Shown here: in pieces, positions 18,740-28,349 of the stretch
Numbering within the stretch: the stretch's first letter is position 1
Layout of the letters: the number at the start of each line of letters is the position of its first letter
Assembly: GCA_025454835.1 (NCBI GenBank)
Contig: JALONQ010000010.1
Location: forward strand, 1-64,000
Direction of reading: 5' to 3'
Length of the DNA stretch: 64,000 nt
From: Bacteroidota bacterium
GTDB taxonomy: Bacteria; Bacteroidota; Ignavibacteria; UBA10030
Position numbers and translations under genes: made by a program
The notes under the pieces: generated by a model
The model's database searches: none
What the model saw: the letters and a program-made list of their open reading frames with translations, nothing else
What the model was told of the DNA's origin: nothing

Positions 18740-20328
18740 TTACCTCAACAGTATCAGCTTCTTCGTTCCCACAAACTCCCCAGCTTGCAGTCGATACAAA
18801 TACATACCGCTCGCTAATCGCGTCGCATCGAACGTCACATCATGATTCCCCGCTTCCATCTCGCCATTGACGAGCATCGCCACTTGTTGTCCGAGCGTGT
18901 TAAACACCGTAAGGATCACATTCGACCGGCGCGGCAATGCGACACCGTAAGGATCACATTCGACCGGCGCGGCAATGCGTAGCTGATCGTCGTAGAAGGG
19001 TTCATGGGGTTGGGGTAGTTTTGCAGCAATACATATTCTCGTGGGGCGGATGCTATGTTTTCCACATCGGTCGTCGGAAGAAACTGAGACAGCGCAAGAA
19101 GTGTCTGGTCCAAGTGACTAGTCGAGTTCCATTCATTCAGCAAGACGGCGACACTGGCACCCGATGACGGAAAGAATGCAATCCAAGACATGTAGCCAAT
19201 ACTGCCACCTGTGTGCCCCCAAAACTGCAAGCCTCCGTAGGAACAGTGAGCAACACAGAGACCATATCCGTCCCAAGTGACTAAATGTCGCGTGAGTGAC
19301 ATGGGTGCTGTTGTGAGCAATTGAGCGCGTGACGCGGGAGTCAATATCCAGCCCGTATACAATGCATTTGCCCAACGCGCGGCATCTTCCGCTGTTGAAC
19401 ACATCGCACCAGCGGCGTAGGACAAGCTGAAGAATGCCTTGCCAATCTTGTTTGAGGACTCAATTCCCACGTCCCACGGTTTCGCCACAGGTCCTACCAA
19501 GCTGTCCTTGAGAGGAAAGAACGTATGCCTCAGCAGAAGCGTATCGAGAATGCGTTCGTGCAATAGAGTTGCAATGTCTGTATGTGTGATGCTTTCAACT
19601 ACCATTCCTGCAAGCAAGAGGTTTGTGTTGCAGTACCTCCAGGTACCTCCAGGTGATCCCTTAGGTGGGCCCATAAATGCGCTGAGGATTTCCTCCGATT
19701 TCCAGTCTCGGTCAGGATTTGCATATATAGAATCCCACCCTCGTCCTCCGCTACTTCCATCATTCAAATAATCCCAAAGGCCAGACTTCATGGTAAGCAG
19801 TTGTCTTATCGTAATTTTGCCCGCTACATAGGCCATAGGCGGAAGGTACCGCCCAATTGAATCTTCAAGCGAAAGCTTCCCCTCTTCACAAAGTTTGAGG
19901 ATGAGTGCACTGATGAAGCTCTTCGTGTTGCTGGCAATGTTAAATAGCATGTCTGAACGTATGCTGTCTGGAGGATTGACCGATGACAAGCCAGCGCTTC
20001 CTATCCACGTACCGCGGCCGGGGAGCAGGACAGCAGCGCTTATTCCTTGAATGCCATATTGTGAACACACGCTATCAATCGCATGTTGGAACTTGCACGC
20101 AAGAACAGTATCGAAATCGAGGCGACCTTGATTGTCGGATTTGATGACAAATCGTCCAGTTGGGTAGACCCCCTGCCCTGTGTATGGGTGCCAAGAGCTA
20201 TTTGATGGCCTGACACTATCACCATGAGGGTAGATATTTGGATTGCGGGGTTGCGAATCCACTCGATGCCAAACGCACAGAAGCAGGCTAAGTATTCCGC
20301 AAATGTGCAGCTGTCTCTTCGTTTGCAT
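18740..20328 (-). pseudogene. Secreted serine hydrolase (beta-lactamase family) with sorting tail, frameshifted by a 38-bp duplication
   Basis: ATG 20328 has GGAGG six bases upstream and starts a signal peptide (MQTKRQLHICGILSLLLCVW). The hydrolase domain looks intact: SNTK catalytic motif, KSGLWDYL, YCNTN, and WGHTGGSIGY. Near the C-terminus NYPNPMNPSTTISY begins a type IX-type sorting domain, but after PRRSNVILTV the frame breaks and stops at 18916. The remaining sorting domain (FNTLGQQVAML...SGMYLYRLQAGEF...LILLR) is open in another frame down to 18740. Removing one copy of the exact tandem repeat at 18904-18979 would restore one continuous frame. The truncated protein would lack the secretion tail. 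Paralogue of the gene at 20412. Confidence 0.8.
18904..18979. repeat. Exact 38-bp tandem duplication
   Basis: Two identical 38-base units (18904-18941, 18942-18979). As 38 is not a multiple of 3, the duplication shifts the reading frame of the surrounding gene. The paralogue at 20.4-21.9 kb has one unit only. Confidence 0.9.
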
Positions 20329-20411
20329 AGTCGTCCTCCATGATGAAGCACTGACTTGCGTATTCAACTGGCTGCAGCAAATCCAAGTCAGAGAGCGCCG
20401 CTCTTCAGGAC

Positions 20412-21896
20412 CTACTTAAGAACAATGAACTTCTTCGCTTGGACGAACTCCCCCGCCTGCAGCCGATACAGATACACACCACTCGCCAATCCGCTCGCAT
20501 CGAACGTCACATCTTGATTCCCCGCTTCCATCTCGCCATTGACGAGCATCGCCACTTGTTGTCCGAGCGTGTTAAACACCGTAAGGATCACATTCGACCG
20601 GCGCGGCAATGCGGTTTGCAGAAGCTGATAATAGAGTGCGGAAACGGACTCAAAAACATGTCTGCGGGACGTTGAACCCTCCACCCGCCAGTTTGACAGA
20701 AGTACAACGCTTATGCCGTCTTCTGGGCGATAGACGCCCATAGATCCCCAACCGTAGAAAGAGCCCGTGTGTCCCCACAATGGCTTCCCGAGAAATGTGT
20801 ACCGAACTGTGAAAAGGCCATACGCCTCTTCTGAGATTCCTCCGTCCGACAAAACCTGGTCTGGCGGTATCTGCACGCACGTTTGCAACTGTGCGAGGGA
20901 GGTAGGTGTAAGAACCTGTCCACTGTACAGTGCATTCACCCATCGCACCATATCCTCCGCGGAAGAGTAGATCGCGCCAGCTGTCCAGGCAGTAGAATGC
21001 ATTGATGGACCGTAATACCATGATACATCACCGCCATTTCTCCAAGGGTGAGCAATCGGACCGACAAGTGAATCCTCAGGTGGAAGATATGTACGCCCCA
21101 TAGAGAGTGGTGTGAGAATACGTTGATGAAGCTGCGCCCCAATACTTGTCTGCGCAATGTTGCGTACAATCATGCCCGCCAAGACCGCATTCGTATTGCT
21201 GTACCACCACGCTGATCCGGGGGACATGGAATACGGAAGTGCAAAACTGCTAAGGATTTCTTCCGGTGACCAGTATCGGTTGAGGTCCGCGAATACGGCG
21301 TTTCGCCAATTGGTGAGGTTATCATTGACGTAGCAGTAGACGCCAGACGTCATATTGAGAACCTGTCGAATTGTAATTCGCCCGGAAATACTAGGCGGAA
21401 GATTTATGAGATAACTCCCGATGGAATCATCCAGGGCAAGCTTCCCTTCCTCCACGAGCCTAAGTAAAAGTACACTTGTGAACGTCTTCGATTGGCTTGA
21501 GACGCTGAAGATTGTCTCCGGTCGAATGCTGTCGGGTGCTGTGGTTGAGGAGCCATACGTTCCAAGCCAGATACCTCGACCAGGGATCAGCACAGCGGCG
21601 CTCATTCCCCGAACACCGTACTTACCTCCAACACTGTCAATTGCGTGCTGGAAGCGGCGTGCAAGCGTTGTATCGAAATTGAGCCTGCCATTGTTGTCGG
21701 GTCTAATGGTGAATCTGTCGACAGGATAGAACGCCTGATTTGCGTGCTGCCAGAGAGGAGCGGACTCGCTGGGACGAGTTTCGTTTGCCAGTTTTCTGGC
21801 GAGCATACTCTCACCGTCAGCCCATTGAGCAGCTAATGATGTGGAGGTGATGATGACAAATATCGTCACTAGCAGAAATCGATTCCTCGATTGCAT
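20412..21896 (-). CDS. Secreted serine hydrolase (beta-lactamase family) with shortened sorting tail
   Basis: 494 aa; GGAG upstream of ATG 21896; signal peptide MQSRNRFLLVTIFVIITSTSLAAQ. Motifs: SQSK catalytic Ser/Lys, NMTSGVYCYV, YSNTNAVLAGM, and GHTGSFYGW. The C-terminus (LPRRSNVILTVFNTLGQQ...SGVYLYRLQAGEF) is the second part of a type IX-like sorting domain, nearly identical at DNA level to that of the neighbouring paralogue. It is joined directly to the hydrolase part (YYQLLQTALPRRS) without the NYPNPFNP strand. Leader copy C begins about 55 bases upstream. Substrate unknown; cell-surface peptidase or esterase is likely. Confidence 0.85.
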   Translation of the reverse strand: MQSRNRFLLVTIFVIITSTSLAAQWADGESMLARKLANETRPSESAPLWQHANQAFYPVDRFTIRPDNNGRLNFDTTLARRFQHAIDSVGGKYGVRGMSAAVLIPGRGIWLGTYGSSTTAPDSIRPETIFSVSSQSKTFTSVLLLRLVEEGKLALDDSIGSYLINLPPSISGRITIRQVLNMTSGVYCYVNDNLTNWRNAVFADLNRYWSPEEILSSFALPYSMSPGSAWWYSNTNAVLAGMIVRNIAQTSIGAQLHQRILTPLSMGRTYLPPEDSLVGPIAHPWRNGGDVSWYYGPSMHSTAWTAGAIYSSAEDMVRWVNALYSGQVLTPTSLAQLQTCVQIPPDQVLSDGGISEEAYGLFTVRYTFLGKPLWGHTGSFYGWGSMGVYRPEDGISVVLLSNWRVEGSTSRRHVFESVSALYYQLLQTALPRRSNVILTVFNTLGQQVAMLVNGEMEAGNQDVTFDASGLASGVYLYRLQAGEFVQAKKFIVLK

Positions 21897-21951
21897 ATAC
21901 AGATCTCCTTTCGACTAGACGACATCGAATAGCCATCGATCCGAAACGGCA

Positions 21952-22054
21952 AAGCCTCTGCCGGCATTCGCCAACAGAGGCTTCTGGTCTCATCACAGTC
22001 CCTTACCCGCACATAGGAGTCCCTGCTGCGAGAGCGAGGGCCTATGATTTCGTG
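21952..22054 (-). ncRNA. Repeated structured leader RNA, copy C
   Basis: Identical 34-base block at 22015-22048, middle segment, then 14-bp GAAT-loop hairpin at 21952-21983. It precedes the serine hydrolase start by about 55 bases, in the same orientation as copies A and B relative to their genes. Confidence 0.6.
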
Positions 22055-22060
22055 GATTGC

Positions 22061-22089
22061 AATTTGCGGACGGGGTGAGGGAGAGTCAA
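22061..22089 (-). promoter_or_regulatory. Promoter of leader C
   Basis: TTGACT (22089-22084), 17-base spacer, CAAATT (22066-22061). Confidence 0.5.
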
Positions 22090-22176
22090 GTCAGCGGCGC
22101 AGATTCCATTCGCAGAATTGCGACAAACGAGGAGACAAGATGGGGACAGATACAAAACAGCCCGCCGCCCCGCGCG

Positions 22177-23556
22177 CTACGCCGGCCGCCCCCGCCGCGT
22201 GACGCGGAAGGCCACCACCAGCAGTGCCAGCACCGGGACGCCGAACACCAGCGTCATCCGGAACACCTCGGTGAACGCCGTCGTGACGAGCACGGCAAAC
22301 ATCAGGCCCGCGCCGAGCAGCGTGCCCGCGGGGAAGAACGCCATCTGGAACGCGGGCCGCGGCCCGCCCACCCGGTCGTGGTGGCGCCTGAAAAAGTAAT
22401 GCGTCACGAAGATCATCATCCACGTGAACATCGCGCCGAACATCGACAGCGACACCATCAGCGTGAACGCCCTCTCCGGAAAGAGCACATAGACCACGGC
22501 GGCCAGGGCCATGCCGATCGTGGACAGCAGCAGGGCGTTGATCGGCACGCCGTTCCGGCTCAGCTTCCCGAACCGTGCGGGCGCGTCGCCGCCGCGGGCA
22601 AGGCTGAACATCATGCGCGTCGTGATGTAGAGCATGCTGTTCATGGCCGACAGCGCGGCGATGATGACAACGAAGTTGAGGATGCCGGCCGCGTACGGGA
22701 TCCGCAGCGCCTGCATCACCGTGACAAACGGGCTGCCGCCCGCCTCGATCCGATCCCACGGCACGATCGTGAGAATGACCAGCAGCGACAGGAGGTAGAA
22801 GACCACCAGCCGGGCCAGCGTCGCCCTGAAAGCTTTCTTCACCGACTCGACCGGCCGCTCCGCCTCGCCGGCGGCCACCGCGATCATCTCCACGCTCAGA
22901 TAGCTGAAGATCGACAGGACCACCGCCACCCACATCCCCCAAAGTCCCTTCGGGAAGAAGCCGCCGTGCTCCGTGAGATGACGAATGCCGAAGTCCGGGT
23001 TGCCGGTGCCCCAGACGAGGTAGCCTCCGAGCAGGACGAAACCGGCCAGGGCCGCCACCTTGGTTGCGGAGAACCAGTACTCCACCGAGCCGAAGGCCTT
23101 GACGCTCCAGGCGTTCACACCGATGAGCATCGCCGGGAAGACCACGATCCAGATCCACGGCGGCACGCCCGCGAACCAGAACTGCATGTAGTCGGCGATC
23201 GCTGTCACCTCTGTCCCCACGCCCATCACGATGCAGATCCAGTAGGAGTAACGGACCAGGTACCCCGCGAGCGGGCTCACGTAGTGCTCGGCGTAGGTGC
23301 CGAACGACCCGGACGTCGGGTGGGTCACCGTCATCTCGGCGAGGCAGCCCATCAGCAGGAGCGTGATGAAGCCGCTGATGACGTAGCTCAGGATGACGCT
23401 CGGTCCGGCCAGGCCGATGGCGAACTTGCTGCCAAGGAACAACCCCGTGCCGATCGCGCCTCCGATCGCGATCATGCTCATCTGTCCGGCGGTGAGCTTC
23501 CTCTGCAGTCCCTCCTCGCGCTTGGCGATGTGATCGAACGTTCCCGGTGCGCTCAC
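22177..23556 (-). CDS. Amino acid permease, APC superfamily
   Basis: 459 aa, about 12 hydrophobic segments. GTG start at 23556 with GAGGAGAGG upstream. Conserved first-helix motif IAIGGAIGTGLFLGSKFAIGLAGPSVILSY is typical of the AAT (amino acid transporter) branch that imports aromatic, basic or other amino acids by proton symport. Glu in LAEMTVTHPTSGSFGTYAEHYV is also characteristic. It is the last gene of the formyltransferase-kynureninase operon, so tryptophan, kynurenine or a related compound is a plausible substrate (inference). Confidence 0.88.
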   Translation of the reverse strand: MSAPGTFDHIAKREEGLQRKLTAGQMSMIAIGGAIGTGLFLGSKFAIGLAGPSVILSYVISGFITLLLMGCLAEMTVTHPTSGSFGTYAEHYVSPLAGYLVRYSYWICIVMGVGTEVTAIADYMQFWFAGVPPWIWIVVFPAMLIGVNAWSVKAFGSVEYWFSATKVAALAGFVLLGGYLVWGTGNPDFGIRHLTEHGGFFPKGLWGMWVAVVLSIFSYLSVEMIAVAAGEAERPVESVKKAFRATLARLVVFYLLSLLVILTIVPWDRIEAGGSPFVTVMQALRIPYAAGILNFVVIIAALSAMNSMLYITTRMMFSLARGGDAPARFGKLSRNGVPINALLLSTIGMALAAVVYVLFPERAFTLMVSLSMFGAMFTWMMIFVTHYFFRRHHDRVGGPRPAFQMAFFPAGTLLGAGLMFAVLVTTAFTEVFRMTLVFGVPVLALLVVAFRVTRRGRPA

Positions 23557-23628
23557 AGACCTCTCCTCGTTGCGTGGTGATTGGACCCGGCCGGAGAAAA
23601 GCGTGCTTCTTGTCCTTCGGACACGTTG

Positions 23629-24879
23629 CTACGTGACGGCAGAGCGGCGGAAATACTCCGGCCGGTCCCACACCCGGGTGTCGAGGATGTCGCGCAGCGT
23701 CTCCACTGCGTCCCAGACGTCTGTGTGGCCCACGTAGAGCGGCGTGATCCCGAAGCGCAGCACCTCCGGCTCGCGGTAGTCGCCGATCACGCCCCGGGCG
23801 ATCAGCGCCTGCATCACTGCGTAGCCCTCGGGGTGCCGGTAACTGACATGGCTGCCGCGCGAGGCATGCTCGCGGGGCGTGATGAGCGTCAGCGGATGCG
23901 CGGCGCAGCGGGCTTCGATGAGGCGGATGAACAGGTCGGTCAATGCCAGCGATTTGGCGCGCACCGCCGCGATGTCAGCCTCGAGGGCGATGTCGAGGCC
24001 GCACTCGACGAGAGCGAGCGACAAGATCGGCTGGGTGCCGCACAGAAACCGGCGGATGCCGCGGGCCGGCTGGTAGTCGGGGGCCATCGCGAACGGCGCC
24101 TGATGCCCCCACCAGCCCGACAACGGCTGCCAGAAACGATCCTGGTGACGCGGCGACACCCAGATGAAGGCCGGAGCGCCCGGGCCGCCATTGAGGTATT
24201 TGTAGGTGCACCCCACGGCGAAGTCCGCACAGGCGCCGGTCAGATCGATCGGCACCGCTCCGGCCGAGTGGGCGAGGTCCCAGATGGCAAGCGCGCCGTG
24301 GCGGTGCGCCAACGCGGTCACCCGGGCCATGTCGTGCATCGCCCCGGTCCGGTAGTTCACATGGGACAGCGACACGACGGCCACCTCGTCGTCGAGCGCC
24401 TGCTCCAGCGGGTGTTCGGCGTCGATCAGGCGCAAGCGGTAACCCTGCTGGAGGAAGTCGATCAGGCCCTGGGCCATGTAGAGGTCGGTGGGAAAGTTGT
24501 CGCGGTCGGAGACGATCACGCGGCGCCGCGGCTGCGACGCCTGCTGGATGCGAAGCGCCGCCGCGAGGGCCTTGAAGAGGTTGAGCGACGTGGTGTCGGT
24601 CACGACGACCTCGCCAACGCCCGCTCCCAGGAGCCGTCCCAGCTTGTCCCCCAGGCGGGCCGGCATCTCGAACCAGCCGGCCGTGTTCCAACTGCGGATG
24701 AGGCCAACGCCCCATTCTCCGTCCAGCACTTCAAGGGTGCGCGCACGCGCCCGTCTCGGGAGCACGCCGAGGGAGTTGCCGTCCAGGTAGATCATCCCTG
24801 CCGGCAGGACGAACTCCGTTCGCAATCGAGCCAGCGGATCAAGGCGATCCGCCTCCAGGCAACGTTCCCGCGTGTCCAC
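23629..24879 (-). CDS. kynU: Kynureninase
   Basis: 416 aa PLP enzyme that cleaves kynurenine (or 3-hydroxykynurenine) to anthranilate (or 3-hydroxyanthranilate) and alanine. Diagnostic motifs: [34 protein letters not shown] for phosphate binding, [13 protein letters not shown] (Asp contacting the PLP nitrogen), and [16 protein letters not shown] with the Schiff-base Lys. Length fits the family. GTG at 24879 has AAGGA seven bases upstream and was preferred to a TTG at 24903. Neighbours are a formyltransferase-like protein and a permease; tryptophan dioxygenase and formamidase are not in the window. Confidence 0.92.
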   Translation of the reverse strand: MDTRERCLEADRLDPLARLRTEFVLPAGMIYLDGNSLGVLPRRARARTLEVLDGEWGVGLIRSWNTAGWFEMPARLGDKLGRLLGAGVGEVVVTDTTSLNLFKALAAALRIQQASQPRRRVIVSDRDNFPTDLYMAQGLIDFLQQGYRLRLIDAEHPLEQALDDEVAVVSLSHVNYRTGAMHDMARVTALAHRHGALAIWDLAHSAGAVPIDLTGACADFAVGCTYKYLNGGPGAPAFIWVSPRHQDRFWQPLSGWWGHQAPFAMAPDYQPARGIRRFLCGTQPILSLALVECGLDIALEADIAAVRAKSLALTDLFIRLIEARCAAHPLTLITPREHASRGSHVSYRHPEGYAVMQALIARGVIGDYREPEVLRFGITPLYVGHTDVWDAVETLRDILDTRVWDRPEYFRRSAVT

Positions 24880-24918
24880 GATGGGTTCCTTCTGAGATAT
24901 CAAGGGCAGCTGCGGCGG

Positions 24919-25632
24919 TCAGTCGGCGAAGTGGGAATACCGGCCTTCGGCCAGGCGGCGGCGTCCTTCTTCCAGCAGGTCGTCGGGGATGACCTTGAAG
25001 GTCTCGCCCACGCCTTGCTCCTGCGGCATGCGCGGCGCCTTGCCTTCCGACAGATGCCGCACGCTTTCGACCATCAACTCGCCGGCCAGGGTGGCGACCC
25101 GGGCGCACAGGCTCTCGTAGGTGTCGCGGCGGTACACCGGCAGCTCGCGACGGACGATAATGTCCCCGGTGTCGATGCCCGGATCGATGAAGTGGGCCGT
25201 CGCCCCCTGCGGCAGATCTTTGTAGAGCGCCCAACCGATCGAGGCCGAACCCCGCAGCCAGGGAAGCAGGCCCGGGTGGCAGTTGACCGTGCCGCGCGGC
25301 GGGATCTCCAGTAGGTGGGGCTTGATGATGCGCGTGCCTCCGAGCACGACAACTTCAGGCTTCTCGGCGACCAGCAGGTCGGCGCACGTCGTGTCGTTGT
25401 GGTTGGCGACACAGTAGACCGGGACCTTCCGCCCGGCAAGCAATTCGGTCAGCCGCGGTGGCACCGGCTGTCCGGCGATCCGGTCCAGGAACTTCCGGCG
25501 TTCCTCGTCGCCCACGCGCGAGACCTCCTGAATGACAACGCTGGGAACGAAGCCGCTCTCCAGCAGGAGGCGCAGCATCTCCCGCCCGTAGGGGTGCTCT
25601 TCCAAGACAAGGAATGCGAAGCGAAGCGGCAT
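24919..25632 (-). CDS. Formyltransferase-family protein (Fmt/PurN-like fold)
   Basis: 237 aa from ATG 25632 (GGAGAG upstream). Formyltransferase fold: VLGGTRIIKPHLLEIP, then NCHPGLLPWLRGS with the catalytic Asn and His, and HFIDPGIDTGDII with the catalytic Asp. All three residues that let this family move a formyl group from 10-formyltetrahydrofolate are present. Shorter than methionyl-tRNA formyltransferase and lacking its C-terminal domain. The reading frame extends to 25812, but with no good start. First gene of the kynureninase operon: it might formylate an amine of this pathway or act on N-formylkynurenine, which is speculation. Confidence 0.8.
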   Translation of the reverse strand: MPLRFAFLVLEEHPYGREMLRLLLESGFVPSVVIQEVSRVGDEERRKFLDRIAGQPVPPRLTELLAGRKVPVYCVANHNDTTCADLLVAEKPEVVVLGGTRIIKPHLLEIPPRGTVNCHPGLLPWLRGSASIGWALYKDLPQGATAHFIDPGIDTGDIIVRRELPVYRRDTYESLCARVATLAGELMVESVRHLSEGKAPRMPQEQGVGETFKVIPDDLLEEGRRRLAEGRYSHFAD

Positions 25633-26256
25633 GGTCTCTCCTCGGCGCCGGGACGCGGCGAGCCGAATTATTCCTGACGAGCACAATGGATCGGGCCCGG
25701 CCCACAAGCCCAGCCACCATAATAGTAAGGAGAGAAATCCCCTTTGCCAATGTAAATATCGGCGGTATGACGATACGACACGGCTCGGCGACGGATGAGC
25801 CGAGGATCGCACAACCTCCTCCCCGCTACTGGGGAACGATCAAGGAACATATTCGGCCCGGGGATCGGCGGCCCGGAGATTCTGCGGCGTTTCCCCGCAG
25901 CACAATCCCGCCTCCATCTTCATTGAGTCGCGCCCACATCCGACAGACGCAGCGATCAACAGCATATGAGATCGCAGGGCCCATCGCCGTTCAGGCGGGT
26001 GGCGAGCAGGTCGGTTCGGCTGCAGGCTTCTTCCTCAACATGTTGCGGCTTCTTGCACATCTTATTACAAGTACTCAACTTGAACCAGGTTGAGGGGGCG
26101 AGGTCGCCCGGGGACTTACGGTAGAAGCGATCCGTGGTCGCAGACGCTTCCGAGGTCAGAAACCAAAGCGAGCGATCAAGGGTTACTGTTGGGACTTGCA
26201 TGCCACATTTGCCATTGCCCTCAATCACCACCTCACTTCAACGAAAGGACATCTCC
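25633..26256. other. Intergenic region between divergent operons
   Basis: 624 bases separate the minus-strand kynureninase operon from the plus-strand DoxX/photolyase unit, so promoters for both must lie here. I see no convincing gene, RNA or repeat. Open frames in this gap have no ribosome binding sites or recognisable content. Confidence 0.5.
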
Positions 26257-26607
26257 ATGCATGATCTCACCATCGCCTTGCAAGCCCTTGTTGCCGCGTC
26301 AATTCTGTTCGTTTGGGTGGTTCGCTACGCCAACATCGTGGAGGAGTTTCGGCACTATCAGTTGCCCGAATGGTTACGAGACCTTGTTGGCATTCTGAAA
26401 TCTTCCTTCGCGTTGATGTTGTTGATCGGGATCGAGCGTCCGACACTTGCCGTGGTCGGTGGCGTCGGGATCGCCATCCTCATGGGCGCAGCCGTCATCA
26501 CACATCTGCGGGTGAAGAATCCGGTCTTCAAGATGCTGCCTTCTTTGACACTGATGGCGATGTCGGCGGCCATTGCCTTGATCAACTATCGCTCGATGGC
26601 TGAATAA
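26257..26607 (+). CDS. DoxX-like four-TM membrane protein
   Basis: 116 aa, starting at ATG 26257 after GAAAGGAC. Four hydrophobic segments and the DoxX-like pattern (VVRYANIVEEFRHYQLPEWLRDLVGILKSSFALMLLIGI). The family is integral-membrane and poorly characterised. It is first in a plus-strand unit with a photolyase, and a second DoxX-like gene of the same length lies after the photolyase. Confidence 0.75.
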   Translation: MHDLTIALQALVAASILFVWVVRYANIVEEFRHYQLPEWLRDLVGILKSSFALMLLIGIERPTLAVVGGVGIAILMGAAVITHLRVKNPVFKMLPSLTLMAMSAAIALINYRSMAE

Positions 26608-26680
26608 CAAGGATCGTTTTGACAGGCTTGATACCATCGGAGGACCTTTCTGGGCCGGTGGTTGCATACTCCCGTCTCCC

Positions 26681-28222
26681 ATGGCACATCCCACAACGCT
26701 GAGACTCATTCTCGGCGATCAGCTGAACAGCAAACATTCTTGGTTCCGGTCAGCCGAAGAACACGTCACCTATGTGCTCATGGAGGTGATGCAGGAAGCC
26801 ACGTACACCTTGCACCACATCCAGAAGGTTGTGGGCTTCTTCGCGGCCATGCGTGCATTCGCAGAGGGTCTCAAGCGTCACGGCCACAGGGTCCTCTATC
26901 TCCGGCTCGATGATCCCGAGAACAGACAGACCTTCGAAGAGAACATCCAGCTTCTCATTCGACGACACGGCTTCGAGCGCGTCGAATACCAGCTCCCCGA
27001 TGAATACAGGCTTGATCGGATATTGAGATCGCTGGAGGGGAAGTTGCGCGTCCCGGTGTCATCGGTCGACAGCGAGCATTTTCTCTCGGACCGGGCTTAC
27101 GTACAAAGAATGTTCGCCGGGAAGAAGAGATTCCTGATGGAGAGCTTCTATCGGCGGATGCGTGTCGAGCACGATGTTCTGATGGAGGGAGGGAAGCCGT
27201 CAGGGGGAGAATGGAACTTCGATCGGGAGAACCGCCGAAGGTACGACGGCAGCGTTGAGCTTCCGCCGTCGCGCTGCTTCACCAATGACGTACGTGCGAT
27301 CACGGATATGCTCGCACGGATGAACGTTCGCACGTTCGGGCACATCGAGCCCGAACGATTCATTTGGCCCGTTGATCGCGAGCAGTCGCTCGATCTGCTT
27401 CGCTCTTTCCTGAAGCAGGGCCTCCCCCATTTCGGTACGTATGAAGATGCCATGACCGTGCAGAGCTGGGCGCTCTACCATTCGCGCCTTTCGTTCGCGC
27501 TCAACACGAAGATGCTTCACCCGATGGAGGTGATCGAAGCCGCCGAGCGCGAATGGAAGAAGAAACCGGACCGCATCGCTCTGCATCAGGTTGAGGGTTT
27601 TGTTCGACAGATCCTCGGATGGCGGGAATTCATGAGGGGGGCCTACTGGGCGATGATGCCCAAACTGCGCTCGGCAAACTACTTCGGCCATAAGGCGAAG
27701 TTGCCACAGTTCTATTGGGACGGCCGGACCACGATGAAGTGCATGCAGATCGCAATAGGTCAATCATTGCGGTATGCCTATGCGCACCACATTCAACGCC
27801 TGATGATCACGGGGAATTTTGCGCTGCTCACGGGGATCGATCCGGCGGCGGTAGACGCCTGGTACCTCGGCGTCTACATCGATGCCATTGAGTGGGTCGA
27901 AATGCCGAACACGCGCGGCATGAGCCAGTTTGCCGATGGGGGTATGATCGCGACAAAACCGTACGTCGCCTCCGCAAACTACATCAAGAAGATGAGCGAC
28001 TACTGCACCGGGTGCCGCTACGATCCGGTCAGGAAATACGGAGAGCGGGCCTGCCCCTTCAACAGTCTGTATTGGGAGTTTCACGTACGGCACCGCAAGA
28101 AGTTGGAGCGGAATCCACGGATAGGAATGGTCTACCGTACGTGGGACAGGATGGCGGAGGGCGAGCGGGATCGGATACTGCAGCAAGCACGCTTGTACAA
28201 GGAGAAGCTCGAGGAGTTGTGA
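26681..28222 (+). CDS. Bacterial FeS photolyase/cryptochrome (deoxyribodipyrimidine photolyase-related)
   Basis: 513 aa flavoprotein predicted to repair (6-4) photoproducts or act as a cryptochrome. Start LRLILGDQLNSKHSWF and VLYLRLDDPENRQTF are typical of the FeS-BCP/PhrB class. The FAD domain includes QVEGFVRQILGWREFMRGAYW and RLMITGNFALLTGIDP. The class-specific 4Fe-4S ligands are visible: Cys in MKCMQ, CTGC in DYCTGCRYDP, and ACPF. Full length for the class. Flanked by two DoxX-like genes, in an apparent plus-strand unit. Confidence 0.93.
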   Translation: MAHPTTLRLILGDQLNSKHSWFRSAEEHVTYVLMEVMQEATYTLHHIQKVVGFFAAMRAFAEGLKRHGHRVLYLRLDDPENRQTFEENIQLLIRRHGFERVEYQLPDEYRLDRILRSLEGKLRVPVSSVDSEHFLSDRAYVQRMFAGKKRFLMESFYRRMRVEHDVLMEGGKPSGGEWNFDRENRRRYDGSVELPPSRCFTNDVRAITDMLARMNVRTFGHIEPERFIWPVDREQSLDLLRSFLKQGLPHFGTYEDAMTVQSWALYHSRLSFALNTKMLHPMEVIEAAEREWKKKPDRIALHQVEGFVRQILGWREFMRGAYWAMMPKLRSANYFGHKAKLPQFYWDGRTTMKCMQIAIGQSLRYAYAHHIQRLMITGNFALLTGIDPAAVDAWYLGVYIDAIEWVEMPNTRGMSQFADGGMIATKPYVASANYIKKMSDYCTGCRYDPVRKYGERACPFNSLYWEFHVRHRKKLERNPRIGMVYRTWDRMAEGERDRILQQARLYKEKLEEL

Positions 28223-28349
28223 TCGCGAGACAACCACCGGCGAAGCTCCGCTTCGTTCAAGCAGAAGTGGAGGGGGCTGGGTCAGACGTTACTCCGAGAA
28301 GCGACAAGTGTCGCAGACGAAACGCGGTTTATCGATCGGGGAGGCCGCA

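Noticed and set aside
18740-18937. A separate 65-residue gene
   Set aside because: It is the second half of the sorting domain of the frameshifted hydrolase, put out of frame by the 38-bp duplication.
15999-22060. Leader elements as cobalamin, c-di-GMP or SAM riboswitches
   Set aside because: None of the diagnostic boxes (B12 box, GEMM receptor, SAM core) is present in the conserved blocks.
22057-25314. Two long plus-strand open frames (22057-23580 and 23581-25314)
   Set aside because: They lie opposite the APC permease and kynureninase/formyltransferase genes. Composition is Arg/His/Gln-rich as in GC-rich antisense shadows, and no domain is visible.
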